A DNA stretch of 64,000 nucleotides from VGBV01 sp963813725 (GTDB lineage Bacteria > Actinomycetota > Thermoleophilia > Solirubrobacterales > 70-9): positions 1-64,000 of the forward strand of contig CAWFAI010000001.1 in assembly GCA_963813725.1 (NCBI GenBank). Direction: 5' to 3'. The notes beneath the pieces were generated by a model that saw only the letters and a program-made list of their open reading frames with translations, was not told where the DNA came from and ran no database searches. This document shows positions 24,393 through 31,759 of this stretch, piece after piece (the first letter of the stretch is position 1; the number at the start of each line of letters is the position of its first letter). The position numbers and the translations under genes are program-made.

Positions 24393-25611
24393 GGGCGGAG
24401 TCAACCACGCGCTCGGGCGCGTAGGTTCGCGCCGTGTCAGCCACGGCCTCGCGATAGATCTCCTCGATCGAGGCGCCGTCGGCCAGCGCCGCGCGGGCGC
24501 GCTGCGCGCCGTTGCGTTCCGGCAACGCCACCTCGACCCCGAGGCGCTCCCGCGCGGGAGCGGTCCACTCGACCAGTCCCTCGAGCACCTCGCGGGTGGG
24601 GACCTCCGCGCGCTTGCGGAAGTCGAGCATCGAGCCGTCCATGCCGTGGCGGATCGCGCGCCACAGGTTCTCCTCGATCTGGTTGCCACCGAGCGGCCCC
24701 TTGGGGCCGCGGCCGCCGGGTTCCGGCGGGCCGACCCCGCCGTATCCGCGCTCGTCGTACTCCAGCGCGGTCTGCGCCACGCAGGCCGCGATCAGGCCGG
24801 CGAGCGCGAACGACTCCTCCCCGAGTGTCTGCGCATCGCAGATCCGCACCTCGACCGTGCCGAAGGCGTGGTGCGGCCGCACCGACCACCACAGCTGCGT
24901 CGACTCGACCACCGTGCCCGTCTGGCCGAGGAAGCCGACCAGGTCCGCATAGCTGTCCCAGTCGCCGAACGGCTCGTGCACGCCGCATCGCGGGAAGGTG
25001 CGGGTGAAGATCTCGGTGCGGACGCTGTGCAGGCCGGCGTCGCGATGGTCCAGGAAGGGCGAGTTGGCCGAGACCGCCAACAGGGGTGGCAGCAGCTCGC
25101 GGAGCCAGTCGCAGACGGCGACCGCCCGGTCGGCGCCGCGAATGCCGACGTGGACGTGCAGGCTCCAGGTGTTGTTGCGTTGGGCGACCCAGCCGAGGTC
25201 CCGCCGCAGCAGCTGGTAGTGCGGCGTGTCGATGATCCGCTGGTCCAGGTAGTTCGCCCAGGGGTGGGTCCCCATCGCGGCCAGGGCCAGCCCCTTCGAT
25301 GAAACCAGCGAGAAGAGCGCGTCGCGGCGCTCGCGCTGGCGATCGGCGGCGTCGGCGAAGCGCTCGCCGCGCCCCGAGCGAATCTCGATCTCGGTGTCGA
25401 TCAGCTCCCCGCGGACGGCGGGGGCAAGCACCGGATCGGCCTGAGCAGCCTCGAACAGATCGGGAAAGCGATGCTCCAGCTCGAGCGTGTCGGGGCTGAC
25501 GATCGCGAACTCCTCCTCCAGCCCGATCGTGAAGTCGGTCGACTCCTCGAAGGTCTGGCGGACCCGCTCCAGGTCGAGGCCGGAGTCCGGCGCTTCGGGA
25601 TCCGTGGTCAT
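24385..25611 (-). CDS. Carboxylate-amine ligase, GCS2/YbdK family (glutamate-cysteine ligase 2-like)
   Basis: A 408-residue ATP-grasp-like ligase of the glutamate-cysteine ligase type 2 family. Motifs: FTIGLEEEFAIVSPDTLEL near residue 26, ELIDTEIEIRSG, AMGTHPWA, HVHVGI, SANSPFLDHRDAGLHSVRTE, and TVEVRICDAQTLGEESFALA. Members make gamma-glutamyl or related amide bonds; some have weak glutamate-cysteine ligase activity. The substrate cannot be set from sequence. It follows rex by two bases, so it lies in a redox-flavoured operon (tsaD, glutaredoxin-like, rex, ligase, repeat protein). Confidence 0.82.
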   Translation of the reverse strand: MTTDPEAPDSGLDLERVRQTFEESTDFTIGLEEEFAIVSPDTLELEHRFPDLFEAAQADPVLAPAVRGELIDTEIEIRSGRGERFADAADRQRERRDALFSLVSSKGLALAAMGTHPWANYLDQRIIDTPHYQLLRRDLGWVAQRNNTWSLHVHVGIRGADRAVAVCDWLRELLPPLLAVSANSPFLDHRDAGLHSVRTEIFTRTFPRCGVHEPFGDWDSYADLVGFLGQTGTVVESTQLWWSVRPHHAFGTVEVRICDAQTLGEESFALAGLIAACVAQTALEYDERGYGGVGPPEPGGRGPKGPLGGNQIEENLWRAIRHGMDGSMLDFRKRAEVPTREVLEGLVEWTAPARERLGVEVALPERNGAQRARAALADGASIEEIYREAVADTARTYAPERVVDSARG

Positions 25612-25613
25612 CG

Positions 25614-26288
25614 CTAGGTCAGATAGAAGTAGAGGGCGTAGAGCAGGTCCACTGCGGGGCTCGACGTGTGGACGGTCACCTCCGGCGGCACCTGGAGCAG
25701 CTGCTCGGAGTAATTGAAGATGATCTTGACGCCGGCGCCCACCAGACCGTCGGCGACCACCTGGGCGCTCTCGGCCGGGACCGCGAGCACGCCGACGACC
25801 ACGTCCTCGGCGGCGACGATGCGCTCGAGCTCGTCGAACGAGCGCACCTCCAGGCCGCCGACCGTGCGCCCGATCACCGCCTCGTCGACGTCGAACATGG
25901 CGACGATGCGGAAGCCGTGGTCGGCGAAGATGTCGGAGCTCGCGATCGCCTGTCCCAGGTTCCCCGCGCCGAACAGCGCGATGTTGTGCTGGCCCGCGGT
26001 CCGCAGGATCTTGCGGATCTCGCGCACCAGCGAGTCGACGTTGTAGCCGACGCCGCGCTTGCCGAACTTGCCGAAGCCCGAGAGGTCGCGGCGGATCTGG
26101 GTCGAGTTGATGTGGGTGTAGTCGGACAGCTCCTGCGAGGAGATCGTGTCCTTGCCCATCTTCCGGGCCTGCGTCAGCACCTGCAGATAGCGCGAGAGGC
26201 GCGCCGCCACCCCGAGCGAGAGGCGGTCGCCGTCCCCGATTTCGGTCGGCTCCTGGGCCGTGGCGCCGCCCGGGGCGTCCTCGATCAT
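25614..26288 (-). CDS. rex: Redox-sensing transcriptional repressor Rex
   Basis: A 224-residue repressor that reads the NADH/NAD+ ratio. The N-terminal winged helix has LSRYLQVLTQARKMGKDTIS, SSQELSDYTHINSTQIRRDL and SGFGKFGKRGVGYNV. The NAD(H) Rossmann domain begins at IALFGAGNLGQAIA, followed by IVAMFDVDEAVIGR. The C-terminal helix for domain swapping ends in LLYALYFYLT. Rex normally represses respiratory and fermentative genes at low NADH. I found no clear Rex operator in this window. Start overlaps the glutaredoxin-like stop by four bases. Confidence 0.93.
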   Translation of the reverse strand: MIEDAPGGATAQEPTEIGDGDRLSLGVAARLSRYLQVLTQARKMGKDTISSQELSDYTHINSTQIRRDLSGFGKFGKRGVGYNVDSLVREIRKILRTAGQHNIALFGAGNLGQAIASSDIFADHGFRIVAMFDVDEAVIGRTVGGLEVRSFDELERIVAAEDVVVGVLAVPAESAQVVADGLVGAGVKIIFNYSEQLLQVPPEVTVHTSSPAVDLLYALYFYLT

Positions 26289-26539
26289 GGGGACACCGTA
26301 GCGAGCCGGGAGCGCAGGCCGTCAGCGTCCACGCCCAGGTGGCTGACCTCCGCGCCGTCCAGCTCGATCACCGGGATCCGCTCCAGGTGGCGGCGCAGCA
26401 GCCGCTCGTCGGAGTCGATGTTCACCCGCTCGATCTCGAACGCCAGGCCGGCGGCGCGCAGCGCCTCCAACTCGGCCAGTGCCACCTCGCAGAGGTGGCA
26501 GTCAGGCCGCTCGTACAGCTTCACCAGTCGCAAAGGCAT
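26285..26539 (-). CDS. Glutaredoxin-like thioredoxin-fold protein
   Basis: An 84-residue thioredoxin-fold protein with the redox pair CHLC in YERPDCHLCEVALAELEAL, the cis-Pro region RIPVIELDG, and a short C-terminal helix. It matches the DUF836/glutaredoxin-like family and may reduce disulphides. It starts inside the end of tsaD (overlap 38 bases from the ATG; a GTG at 26524 is an alternative) and is coupled to rex downstream, so it may feed into redox control. Confidence 0.78.
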   Translation of the reverse strand: MPLRLVKLYERPDCHLCEVALAELEALRAAGLAFEIERVNIDSDERLLRRHLERIPVIELDGAEVSHLGVDADGLRSRLATVSP

Positions 26540-27547
26540 CGAACCCCAAATAGTCGGGATACGGGATCGGCTCCGCGTAGCGGGCGGCCGAGGCGATCAT
26601 CGCGGCGTTGTCGGTGCAGAGGTCGATCGGGACCAGCTTCAGCCGCAGCCCGCGCTGCCGGCAGATCGCCTCGGCGCGCTCGCGCAGCTCGGCGTTGGCG
26701 GCGACGCCGCCACCCAGCGCCACCGCCGGCCACTCGCCCGCGTCGAGCGCGCGCTCGAGCTTCGCGGCCAGCTGGCCGGTGAGCGCGCGCTGGTAGGACG
26801 CGGCCAGGTCGGCTCGGGAGGTGGCGACGCGCTCGGAGCCGAGCTCTCGCACCTTGTAGACGAGCGCCGTCTTCAGGCCGCTGAAGGAGAGGTCCAGACC
26901 CGGGTCGCGAGCCATCGCCACGGGAAACTCGAACGCCTCGGGGTCGCCGCCGGCCGCGGCGCGCTGGATCGCGGGCCCACCCGGATAGCCCAGCCCCAGC
27001 AGGCGCGCACCCTTGTCGAACGCCTCGCCGGCGGCGTCGTCGAGCGTCTGGCCCAAAACATCAAACGGCGGCTCCTCCGCTTCGCGTCCGGGGCCGCCTC
27101 TGGCGCGGCCGTATCCCGGACTCCCGCCAGGAGCGTATGGCCGCCGCTCGCGATCAGGCAGAGGAACGGGGGCTCGAGCGGCTCGGGCTCGAGGAAGTTG
27201 GCGGCGACATGACCGTGCAGGTGGTCCACCGGGATCAGCGGCAACCTGCGTGCCGAGGCGATCGCCTTGGCGGTGCTGAGCCCGATCAGCAGCGCGCCTA
27301 TCAGGCCGGGGCCCTGGGTGACCGCGACCGCATCCAGCTCGTCGAGCTCGGTCCCGGCCTCGCCCAGGGCTGCGTCGGTGACCGCGTTCACGAGCTGCAG
27401 ATGGTGGCGCGATGCGACCTCCGGGACGACCCCGCCGAACTCCTCGTGGAAGCTCGCCTGCGATGAGACCACGCTGGAGAGGACGCGGCCGCCGTCGACG
27501 ATGGCGGCGCAGGTGTCGTCGCAGCTCGTCTCCAGGGCAAGGATCAT
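26502..27547 (-). CDS. tsaD: tRNA N6-adenosine threonylcarbamoyltransferase TsaD, frameshift with extra bases
   Basis: TsaD (Kae1/YgjD) transfers threonylcarbamoyl to A37 of ANN-decoding tRNAs. First part: MILALETSCDDTCAAIVDGG, VVPEVASRHHLQLV, VTQGPGLIGALLIGLSTAKA, DHLHGHVAANFLEPEP with the metal His pair, CLIASGGHTLLAGVRD. Second part, in another frame: FDVLGQTLDDAAGEAFDKGA, ARLLGLGYPGG, LSFSGLKTAL, ALGGGVAANAELRERAE and CTDNAAMIASAA. Between GVRD and FDVLGQ there are about 38 more bases than the family norm, and the frame changes near 27050-27110. As tsaD is essential, a sequencing or assembly error is the best guess. Confidence 0.85.
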
Positions 27548-27596
27548 GCGGCCCGCGCCGATCGCACCGTTGATCCGCGCGCGAGCCGTCGAAGCG

Positions 27597-28073
27597 TCAC
27601 TGCGCGAGGCCGGCTCGCACGCGCTCGCGGGCCAGCCACATGATCAGGGCGTCCTCGCCGTTGTCGTGGTAGTAGCTGCGGCGGCGGCCGGCCGAGCGGA
27701 AGCCGATGCCCTCGTACATGGCGATCGCCGGCAGGTTCGAGACCCGGACCTCGAGCGTGAAGCGCGCCTCCGCCCCCGCCTCCTCGAAGAGCCGGTCGAT
27801 CAGCTCCGATGCGATCCCGCGGCGGCGGTTCTCGGTGCTGACGGCGACGTTCATCAGGTGCCAGACCTCGTCGTAGCGGGCGCAGACCAGGTAGCCGATC
27901 AGGCCGGTCTCGTCCTCGGCCGCCAGGCAGATGCCCGAGGGCTTCGACAGCTCCAGCACGAACATCGCCAGCGACCACGGGGTAGGAAACGAACGGCGCT
28001 CGATGGAGATCACCGACGGCAGGTCGCCGTAGGTGAGCCGGCGGATCCGCAGACCGCCCTGCTCAGCTTCCAT
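27597..28073 (-). CDS. rimI: [Ribosomal protein S18]-alanine N-acetyltransferase RimI
   Basis: GNAT-fold acetyltransferase of about 158 residues. Motifs: IRRLTYGDLPSVISIERRSF, PTPWSLAMFVLEL, LAAEDETGLIGYLVC, LMNVAVSTENRRRGIASELI with the acetyl-CoA loop, LEVRVSNLPAIAMYEGIGFR and YYHDNGEDALIMW. This is the RimI type, commonly placed between tsaB and tsaD as here. The start at 28073 is preferred (GGAG seven bases upstream, 11-base overlap with tsaB); an ATG at 28106 would add 11 residues and a 44-base overlap. Confidence 0.9.
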   Translation of the reverse strand: MEAEQGGLRIRRLTYGDLPSVISIERRSFPTPWSLAMFVLELSKPSGICLAAEDETGLIGYLVCARYDEVWHLMNVAVSTENRRRGIASELIDRLFEEAGAEARFTLEVRVSNLPAIAMYEGIGFRSAGRRRSYYHDNGEDALIMWLARERVRAGLAQ

Positions 28074-28770
28074 CAGCTCCGTCTCGCTTGCGCCATCTCT
28101 TTGCATCGGGCTCTCTCAGATAGATGGGCTCGATCCGCTTCGCGCCCTCGGCGCCCACCGCCTGGGAGAGCGCGCAGATGTGCCGCGCCGCGACCCTGTG
28201 GGCCGCGTCCCCCGGAGGGGCGACCGTGACGCCGACGGCCTCGAGCTCCGCTCGAAATCGTAGCGCCCCGTCCCCGGCCGCCAACGCGCCTGGCTCGCGC
28301 CCGCGCGCGAGCTCGCACAGCTCTTCCGGCCAGAGGACCAGGGGGCCCTCCGGGGGCTCGTCGCCCGCCGGATGAAGCTCGGCGAAGGCCTGGCCCCGGC
28401 GCGCGTCGAGCACCGCCAAGCGGGGACGGCCGGCGGCCTCCGGCAGCTCGCCGATCCCCCGAGCCAGCGCCGAGGTGCTTGACACGCCGCGCACCTCGAT
28501 CCCCCTCGCCTGCGCCAGGGCGCGGGCGGTCGCAATCCCGATCCGCAGGCCGGTGTAGGAGCCCGGCCCCAGACCGACGGCTATGCGCCCGATCCCCTTC
28601 CAGCCCCCGCCCTCGGCCACGCAGCGCTCGATCTCGCTCAGCAGGAGCGCCGAGTGGCGCGGGCGCCCGTCCTGGCCCGGCCCGTGCTCTCCCTCGGCGA
28701 CCGGCTCGCCGTCCTCGACCACGGCGACGGTCAGTACCTCGGTCGCGGTGTCGAATCCGAGCGTTGCCAT
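28063..28770 (-). CDS. tsaB: tRNA threonylcarbamoyladenosine biosynthesis protein TsaB
   Basis: A 235-residue ASKHA-fold partner of TsaD. N-terminal MATLGFDTATEVLTVAVVED, then HSALLLSEIERCVAE, IAVGLGPGSYTGLRIGIATA (the TsaB signature), LAQARGIEVRGVSSTSALA and VLDARRGQAFAEL. The C-terminus has the usual PIYLREPDAKR. It heads the tsaB-rimI-tsaD-glutaredoxin-rex unit. tsaE is on the same strand but separated by a lipoprotein gene on the opposite strand. Confidence 0.92.
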   Translation of the reverse strand: MATLGFDTATEVLTVAVVEDGEPVAEGEHGPGQDGRPRHSALLLSEIERCVAEGGGWKGIGRIAVGLGPGSYTGLRIGIATARALAQARGIEVRGVSSTSALARGIGELPEAAGRPRLAVLDARRGQAFAELHPAGDEPPEGPLVLWPEELCELARGREPGALAAGDGALRFRAELEAVGVTVAPPGDAAHRVAARHICALSQAVGAEGAKRIEPIYLREPDAKRWRKRDGADGS

Positions 28771-28839
28771 AGATTTCAGTCACGCGCCTCGCGCGCCGAT
28801 GCCGAGGCTGCACCGCCCAACTCGAGGAGAGAGAAAGAC

Positions 28840-29163
28840 ATGGGAGACAAGTCCAACAGGTTCGCCCCTATCGCCCGGCGCGCGCGCACGATCGCGGTCG
28901 GCCTCGCGATCGCCGGCCTCAGCGCGGGCTTCGCCGCCTGCGGCGACGACGAGCAGGACGAGGCCAACCAGGCCGTGGACGAGGCCCAGGAGAACATGGA
29001 GTCCGCCCTGGACGAGGTCGACACCGAGGAGCTGCAGCAGGAGGCCGAAGAGGCCCAGGAGCAGATCGAGTCCGCCGTGGACGAGGTCGACACCGAGGCG
29101 CTTCAGGAACAGGCCGAGGAGGCCCAGAAGGAGATCGAGGACGCCACCGGCGGCGGCAACTAG
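28840..29163 (+). CDS. Small lipoprotein with 23-residue acidic coiled-coil repeats
   Basis: A 107-residue lipoprotein: basic start, hydrophobic stretch (TIAVGLAIAGLSAGFA) and lipobox FAACGDDEQ. The mature part is a Glu/Gln/Ala-rich helical repeat of 23 residues: QENMESALDEVDTEELQQEA is followed by QEQIESAVDEVDTEALQEQA and a partial third copy. It resembles Lpp-like coiled coils in pattern, though without homology I can claim. AGGAGAGAG upstream serves as Shine-Dalgarno. It sits alone on the plus strand between tsaE and tsaB, overlapping the tsaE stop by four bases. Confidence 0.7.
   Translation: MGDKSNRFAPIARRARTIAVGLAIAGLSAGFAACGDDEQDEANQAVDEAQENMESALDEVDTEELQQEAEEAQEQIESAVDEVDTEALQEQAEEAQKEIEDATGGGN
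28981..29160. repeat. Tandem 69-bp coding repeats in the coiled-coil lipoprotein
   Basis: Units begin at 28981, 29050 and 29119, each opening GAGGCCCAG; the first two are full 69-base copies and the third is partial. The spacing is exact and in frame (23 codons). The copies differ at several third-codon positions, so the duplication is not very recent. Confidence 0.85.
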
Positions 29164-29591
29164 CCGCCCGCGCGTCGGCCCGAGCTGATCTCGACCTCGC
29201 GATCGTCGCCGCCCGCGTGGCGGATCTCGACGCGCGCGGCGACCCGCTCCAGCCCGGGCGCCGCGGCCTGCGGCCACTCGATCAGGGTGATCGTGTCGGT
29301 GTCCATGTAGTCCTCGAGCAGCGCGGGGTCCTCGGCGTCCAGGTCGCCTTCCAGGCGGTAGAGGTCAAGGTGCGCGACCGGGACCCGGCCCTCGTAGCGG
29401 TGGCCGATCGTGAAGGTCGGCGAGGTGACGGGCTCGCCGACCCCCAGCGCGCGGCAGGCCCCGCGGATCAGCGTCGTCTTGCCGGCGCCCAGCTCGCCGC
29501 TGACCAGGATCACGTCGCCGGGAGCGAGGCCCGTGGCCAGCCTCTCGCCGACGGCCTCCGTCTCGGCCGCCGAGGCCGTCCGCTCGGCCAT
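29160..29591 (-). CDS. tsaE: tRNA threonylcarbamoyladenosine biosynthesis ATPase TsaE
   Basis: A 143-residue P-loop ATPase needed for t6A synthesis with TsaB and TsaD. Walker A is GELGAGKTTLIRGACRALG, followed by VTSPTFTIGHRYEG, VAHLDLYRLEG (Walker B region) and ITLIEWPQ. Length is normal. It starts one base after the stop of the upstream MBL-fold gene. The rest of the t6A genes lie downstream past an opposite-strand lipoprotein gene. Confidence 0.92.
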   Translation of the reverse strand: MAERTASAAETEAVGERLATGLAPGDVILVSGELGAGKTTLIRGACRALGVGEPVTSPTFTIGHRYEGRVPVAHLDLYRLEGDLDAEDPALLEDYMDTDTITLIEWPQAAAPGLERVAARVEIRHAGGDDREVEISSGRRAGG

Positions 29592-29592
29592 C

Positions 29593-30558
29593 TCAGCCGA
29601 CCCGGCCGTGGGCGACGTCGGCCGGACGAGGCGGTTCGCCCAGGCGCGGCAGCGTGGCCAGCGTCGCGTCGCGGCTGACGGCCGCGATCTCGGCGGGCAG
29701 CTCCCCCACGCGCGCGTTGCCGATCGTCTCCATCCCCTGATCCAGCGGCCGGAAGAAGTTGTCGTAGTGGGTCGGCACCACCACCCGGGGATCCAGGCGC
29801 GGCAGGATCCGCTCCCAGTAGCGCTCGGTGAAGTTGCGCCCGGCGACCCCGGCCAGGAACACGTCCACGCCCTTGTGCCTCACCGCATCGTCGACCAGGT
29901 CGGCGCTGCCCTGGTGGTAGAGGCTGATCCCCGCGACCTCGATGTGGATGCCCCAGACCTGCCCGCACTTGTATGCGTTCGGCGAGAGCCCGTCGAGGTG
30001 CTCGCAGGTCAGCTCCCCGGAGTACGGCACCGCCATCCCGAGCAGCAGCTTGGAATGGGCGCTGGGCACGAACTCGGCCTCGAACGGCCCGAGCTCGTAG
30101 GTCCGGTACGGCTCGACCTCGACCGCCTGGCCCTCCAGCCCGTGCAGCGCCATCAGGCGCACCAGCGAGCCGGACCCGTAGGCCTTGCAGCCGAAACGCC
30201 GGGTCACCGCCGGCGCGTCCACCGCGTGGTCGAAGTGCGTGTGCCCGACCAGCACCCCGACCGCGTCGCCCTTCGCCGGCAGGAAGCGATCGAGCGCCGC
30301 AGGATCCGGCACGGCCTGCCGGCGCAGCAGCAGGCTGCTGAGCGGCACCCGCGAGACGTAGGGGTCTATGTAGAGGTCCCTGCCCTCGAATGAGAGCCGG
30401 TAGCCGGAGACTCCCAGCCACTCGATCTCGAGGCCGGAGGGGATGTCCAGGTCGCCGGCCTCCAGGTCCCGCAGCGCCGACGCGTCGTCGCGCTGCTGGC
30501 GTCCCCTGGTCGCGGCCGAGCGCGCGATCTCACCGAGGTGGCGAAGCGGGTGCGGCAC
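29593..30558 (-). CDS. MBL-fold metallo-hydrolase (UlaG/NAPE-PLD-like)
   Basis: A 321-residue metallo-beta-lactamase-fold protein. The metal-binding HTHFDH is in LVGHTHFDHAVDAPA, after IEWLGVSGYRLSFEGRDLYI and DPYVSR. Later metal ligands lie in SAHSKL, HQGSADLV and VPTHYDNFFRPL. This pattern fits the UlaG-like branch acting on phosphate esters or lactones; the substrate is unknown. The GTG start is fixed by TAGGAT six bases upstream. tsaE follows immediately. Confidence 0.8.
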   Translation of the reverse strand: MPHPLRHLGEIARSAATRGRQQRDDASALRDLEAGDLDIPSGLEIEWLGVSGYRLSFEGRDLYIDPYVSRVPLSSLLLRRQAVPDPAALDRFLPAKGDAVGVLVGHTHFDHAVDAPAVTRRFGCKAYGSGSLVRLMALHGLEGQAVEVEPYRTYELGPFEAEFVPSAHSKLLLGMAVPYSGELTCEHLDGLSPNAYKCGQVWGIHIEVAGISLYHQGSADLVDDAVRHKGVDVFLAGVAGRNFTERYWERILPRLDPRVVVPTHYDNFFRPLDQGMETIGNARVGELPAEIAAVSRDATLATLPRLGEPPRPADVAHGRVG

Positions 30559-30564
30559 GCGTCG

Positions 30565-30570
30565 ATCCTA
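30565..30570 (-). promoter_or_regulatory. -10 hexamer TAGGAT, leaderless promoter of the MBL-tsaE unit
   Basis: On the minus strand TAGGAT is followed by six bases and the GTG at 30558. Confidence 0.6.
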
Positions 30571-30589
30571 CGCCCGCTCCTCGCGCGGC

Positions 30590-31336
30590 TCAGCCGAACA
30601 GGTCCATCTGGTCCGGGCCCACCTCGACCGGGCCCGGCTCCTCGGGCTCGTCGCCCGCGCGCGCGAAGGCCGGCTCCGGATCGGGCTCCAGGTCCAGGAG
30701 CGGCTCGGCGAGCAGGCCCGGGATCAGCTTGAAGTCCTCTCGCAGCTGCTCGGCGACGCTCTTGGTGCGCAGCCCGGCGGCGGGGTGGAACAGCGGCAGC
30801 AGCAGCACCGGCCTGCCGCCGAGCGTGTGGTGCTGGGCCGTGCCGCGGACCTTGGTGATGCCGGTCGGGCTGCCGGTCAGGAGCTTCGTGGCGAAGTTGC
30901 CCAGCGTTCCGATGACGCGGGGCTCGATCAGGCGGACCTGCTCCTCGAGCCAGGGCCGGCAGCTGTCGATTTCCTCCGGCTGGGGGTCGCGGTTGCCCGG
31001 GGGCCGGCATTTGAGGACGTTGCAGATCCAGACGTCCTCACGCCTCATCCCGATCCCCTCCAGCAGCTCGGTGAGGAAGTTGCCGGCGCGGCCCACGAAC
31101 GGCAGGCCCTGGCGGTCCTCCTCGGCGCCTGGGGCCTCGCCGACGAACATCAGGTCGGCGTCGGAGTTCCCCGACCCGAACACCACCTGGTTCCGGCTCT
31201 CCGAGAGCGGGCACTTGACGCAGACCGAGGCCTGCTTATAGACCTCGACCAGGGACTCGCGGCGCTCCTCGGCGCTCGGCCCCACCTCGACGCCGGGGAG
31301 CGCCTGGCCGACCCGCTCCGTGGCGGCCTCAGCCAC
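30590..31336 (-). CDS. Family 4 (Fe-S) uracil-DNA glycosylase with C-terminal clamp-binding-like motif
   Basis: A 248-residue type-4 uracil-DNA glycosylase, which removes uracil from DNA to start base excision repair. Motif 1 is MFVGEAPGAEEDRQGLPFVG; then VLKCRPPGNRDP and the late motif LFHPAAGLRT. Cysteines for the 4Fe-4S cluster are in CVKC, CNVLKC and SCRPW. A tail of about 45 Glu/Pro-rich residues ends in QMDLFG, which fits the beta-sliding-clamp motif QL[SD]LF. The start overlaps the FmdB zinc-ribbon gene by eight bases. Confidence 0.88.
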   Translation of the reverse strand: MAEAATERVGQALPGVEVGPSAEERRESLVEVYKQASVCVKCPLSESRNQVVFGSGNSDADLMFVGEAPGAEEDRQGLPFVGRAGNFLTELLEGIGMRREDVWICNVLKCRPPGNRDPQPEEIDSCRPWLEEQVRLIEPRVIGTLGNFATKLLTGSPTGITKVRGTAQHHTLGGRPVLLLPLFHPAAGLRTKSVAEQLREDFKLIPGLLAEPLLDLEPDPEPAFARAGDEPEEPGPVEVGPDQMDLFG

Positions 31337-31616
31337 CGCGGCCCCGTTGGTGGTGACGGCGTTCGGCCGCGCGCTGGGCCTTGAAGCGCTGCTTGGCGCC
31401 GCCGCGGTCGGTGCCGCGCTTGGCCTCCAGGCGGCGCTTCTGCTTGGGCGTCAGCTGCCGGTGAAGCGAGGCGAAGCCCGCCGCCGGCTGCCGCTCCAGA
31501 TCAGCGCCCCCACATTCGGGACAGCGCACGTCCCCCTCCCCCTTGCCAACGTGCGAGCCGACAAGCTCCTCGAATCGAGCATCGCACTTGCGACAGTGGA
31601 ACCCGAAGATCGGCAC
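31329..31616 (-). CDS. FmdB-type zinc-ribbon protein
   Basis: A 95-residue protein beginning VPIFGFHCRKCDARFEEL, the FmdB/CxxC zinc-ribbon pattern, with a second pair in VRCPECGGADLERQ. The C-terminus is strongly basic (KQKRRLEAKRGTDRGGAKQR), suggesting nucleic-acid contact. GTG 31616 is chosen because FmdB proteins start with (M)PIY.. and because TAGATT lies seven bases upstream; a TTG at 31625 is less likely. Co-transcribed with the uracil-DNA glycosylase. Confidence 0.8.
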   Translation of the reverse strand: MPIFGFHCRKCDARFEELVGSHVGKGEGDVRCPECGGADLERQPAAGFASLHRQLTPKQKRRLEAKRGTDRGGAKQRFKAQRAAERRHHQRGRGG

Positions 31617-31623
31617 GATGGTC

Positions 31624-31629
31624 AATCTA
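31624..31629 (-). promoter_or_regulatory. -10 hexamer TAGATT, leaderless promoter of the FmdB-UDG unit
   Basis: On the minus strand TAGATT, inside an A/T-rich stretch, is followed by seven bases and the GTG at 31616. Confidence 0.6.
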
Positions 31630-31759
31630 TAATCAGGCGTGGCCGCGACCCGATTCAGGGCGCGGACCGGCCGGAGTTTCCGGCAATCGCTTGGCTTTCA
31701 TCACCAGCATCACCCAGCAACGACGCACCGTCCACAGCAAGAGCCGTCTGGTATCTCCG

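Noticed and set aside
24268..29160. CRISPR-like repeats at 24.3 and 29.0 kb
   Set aside because: The repeats are directly tandem without spacers, in frame and inside genes; no cas genes are present.
25614..29591. Rex operators near rex, tsaB or the glutaredoxin-like gene
   Set aside because: I looked for the TGTGAA-N-TTCACA type dyad and found no convincing match.
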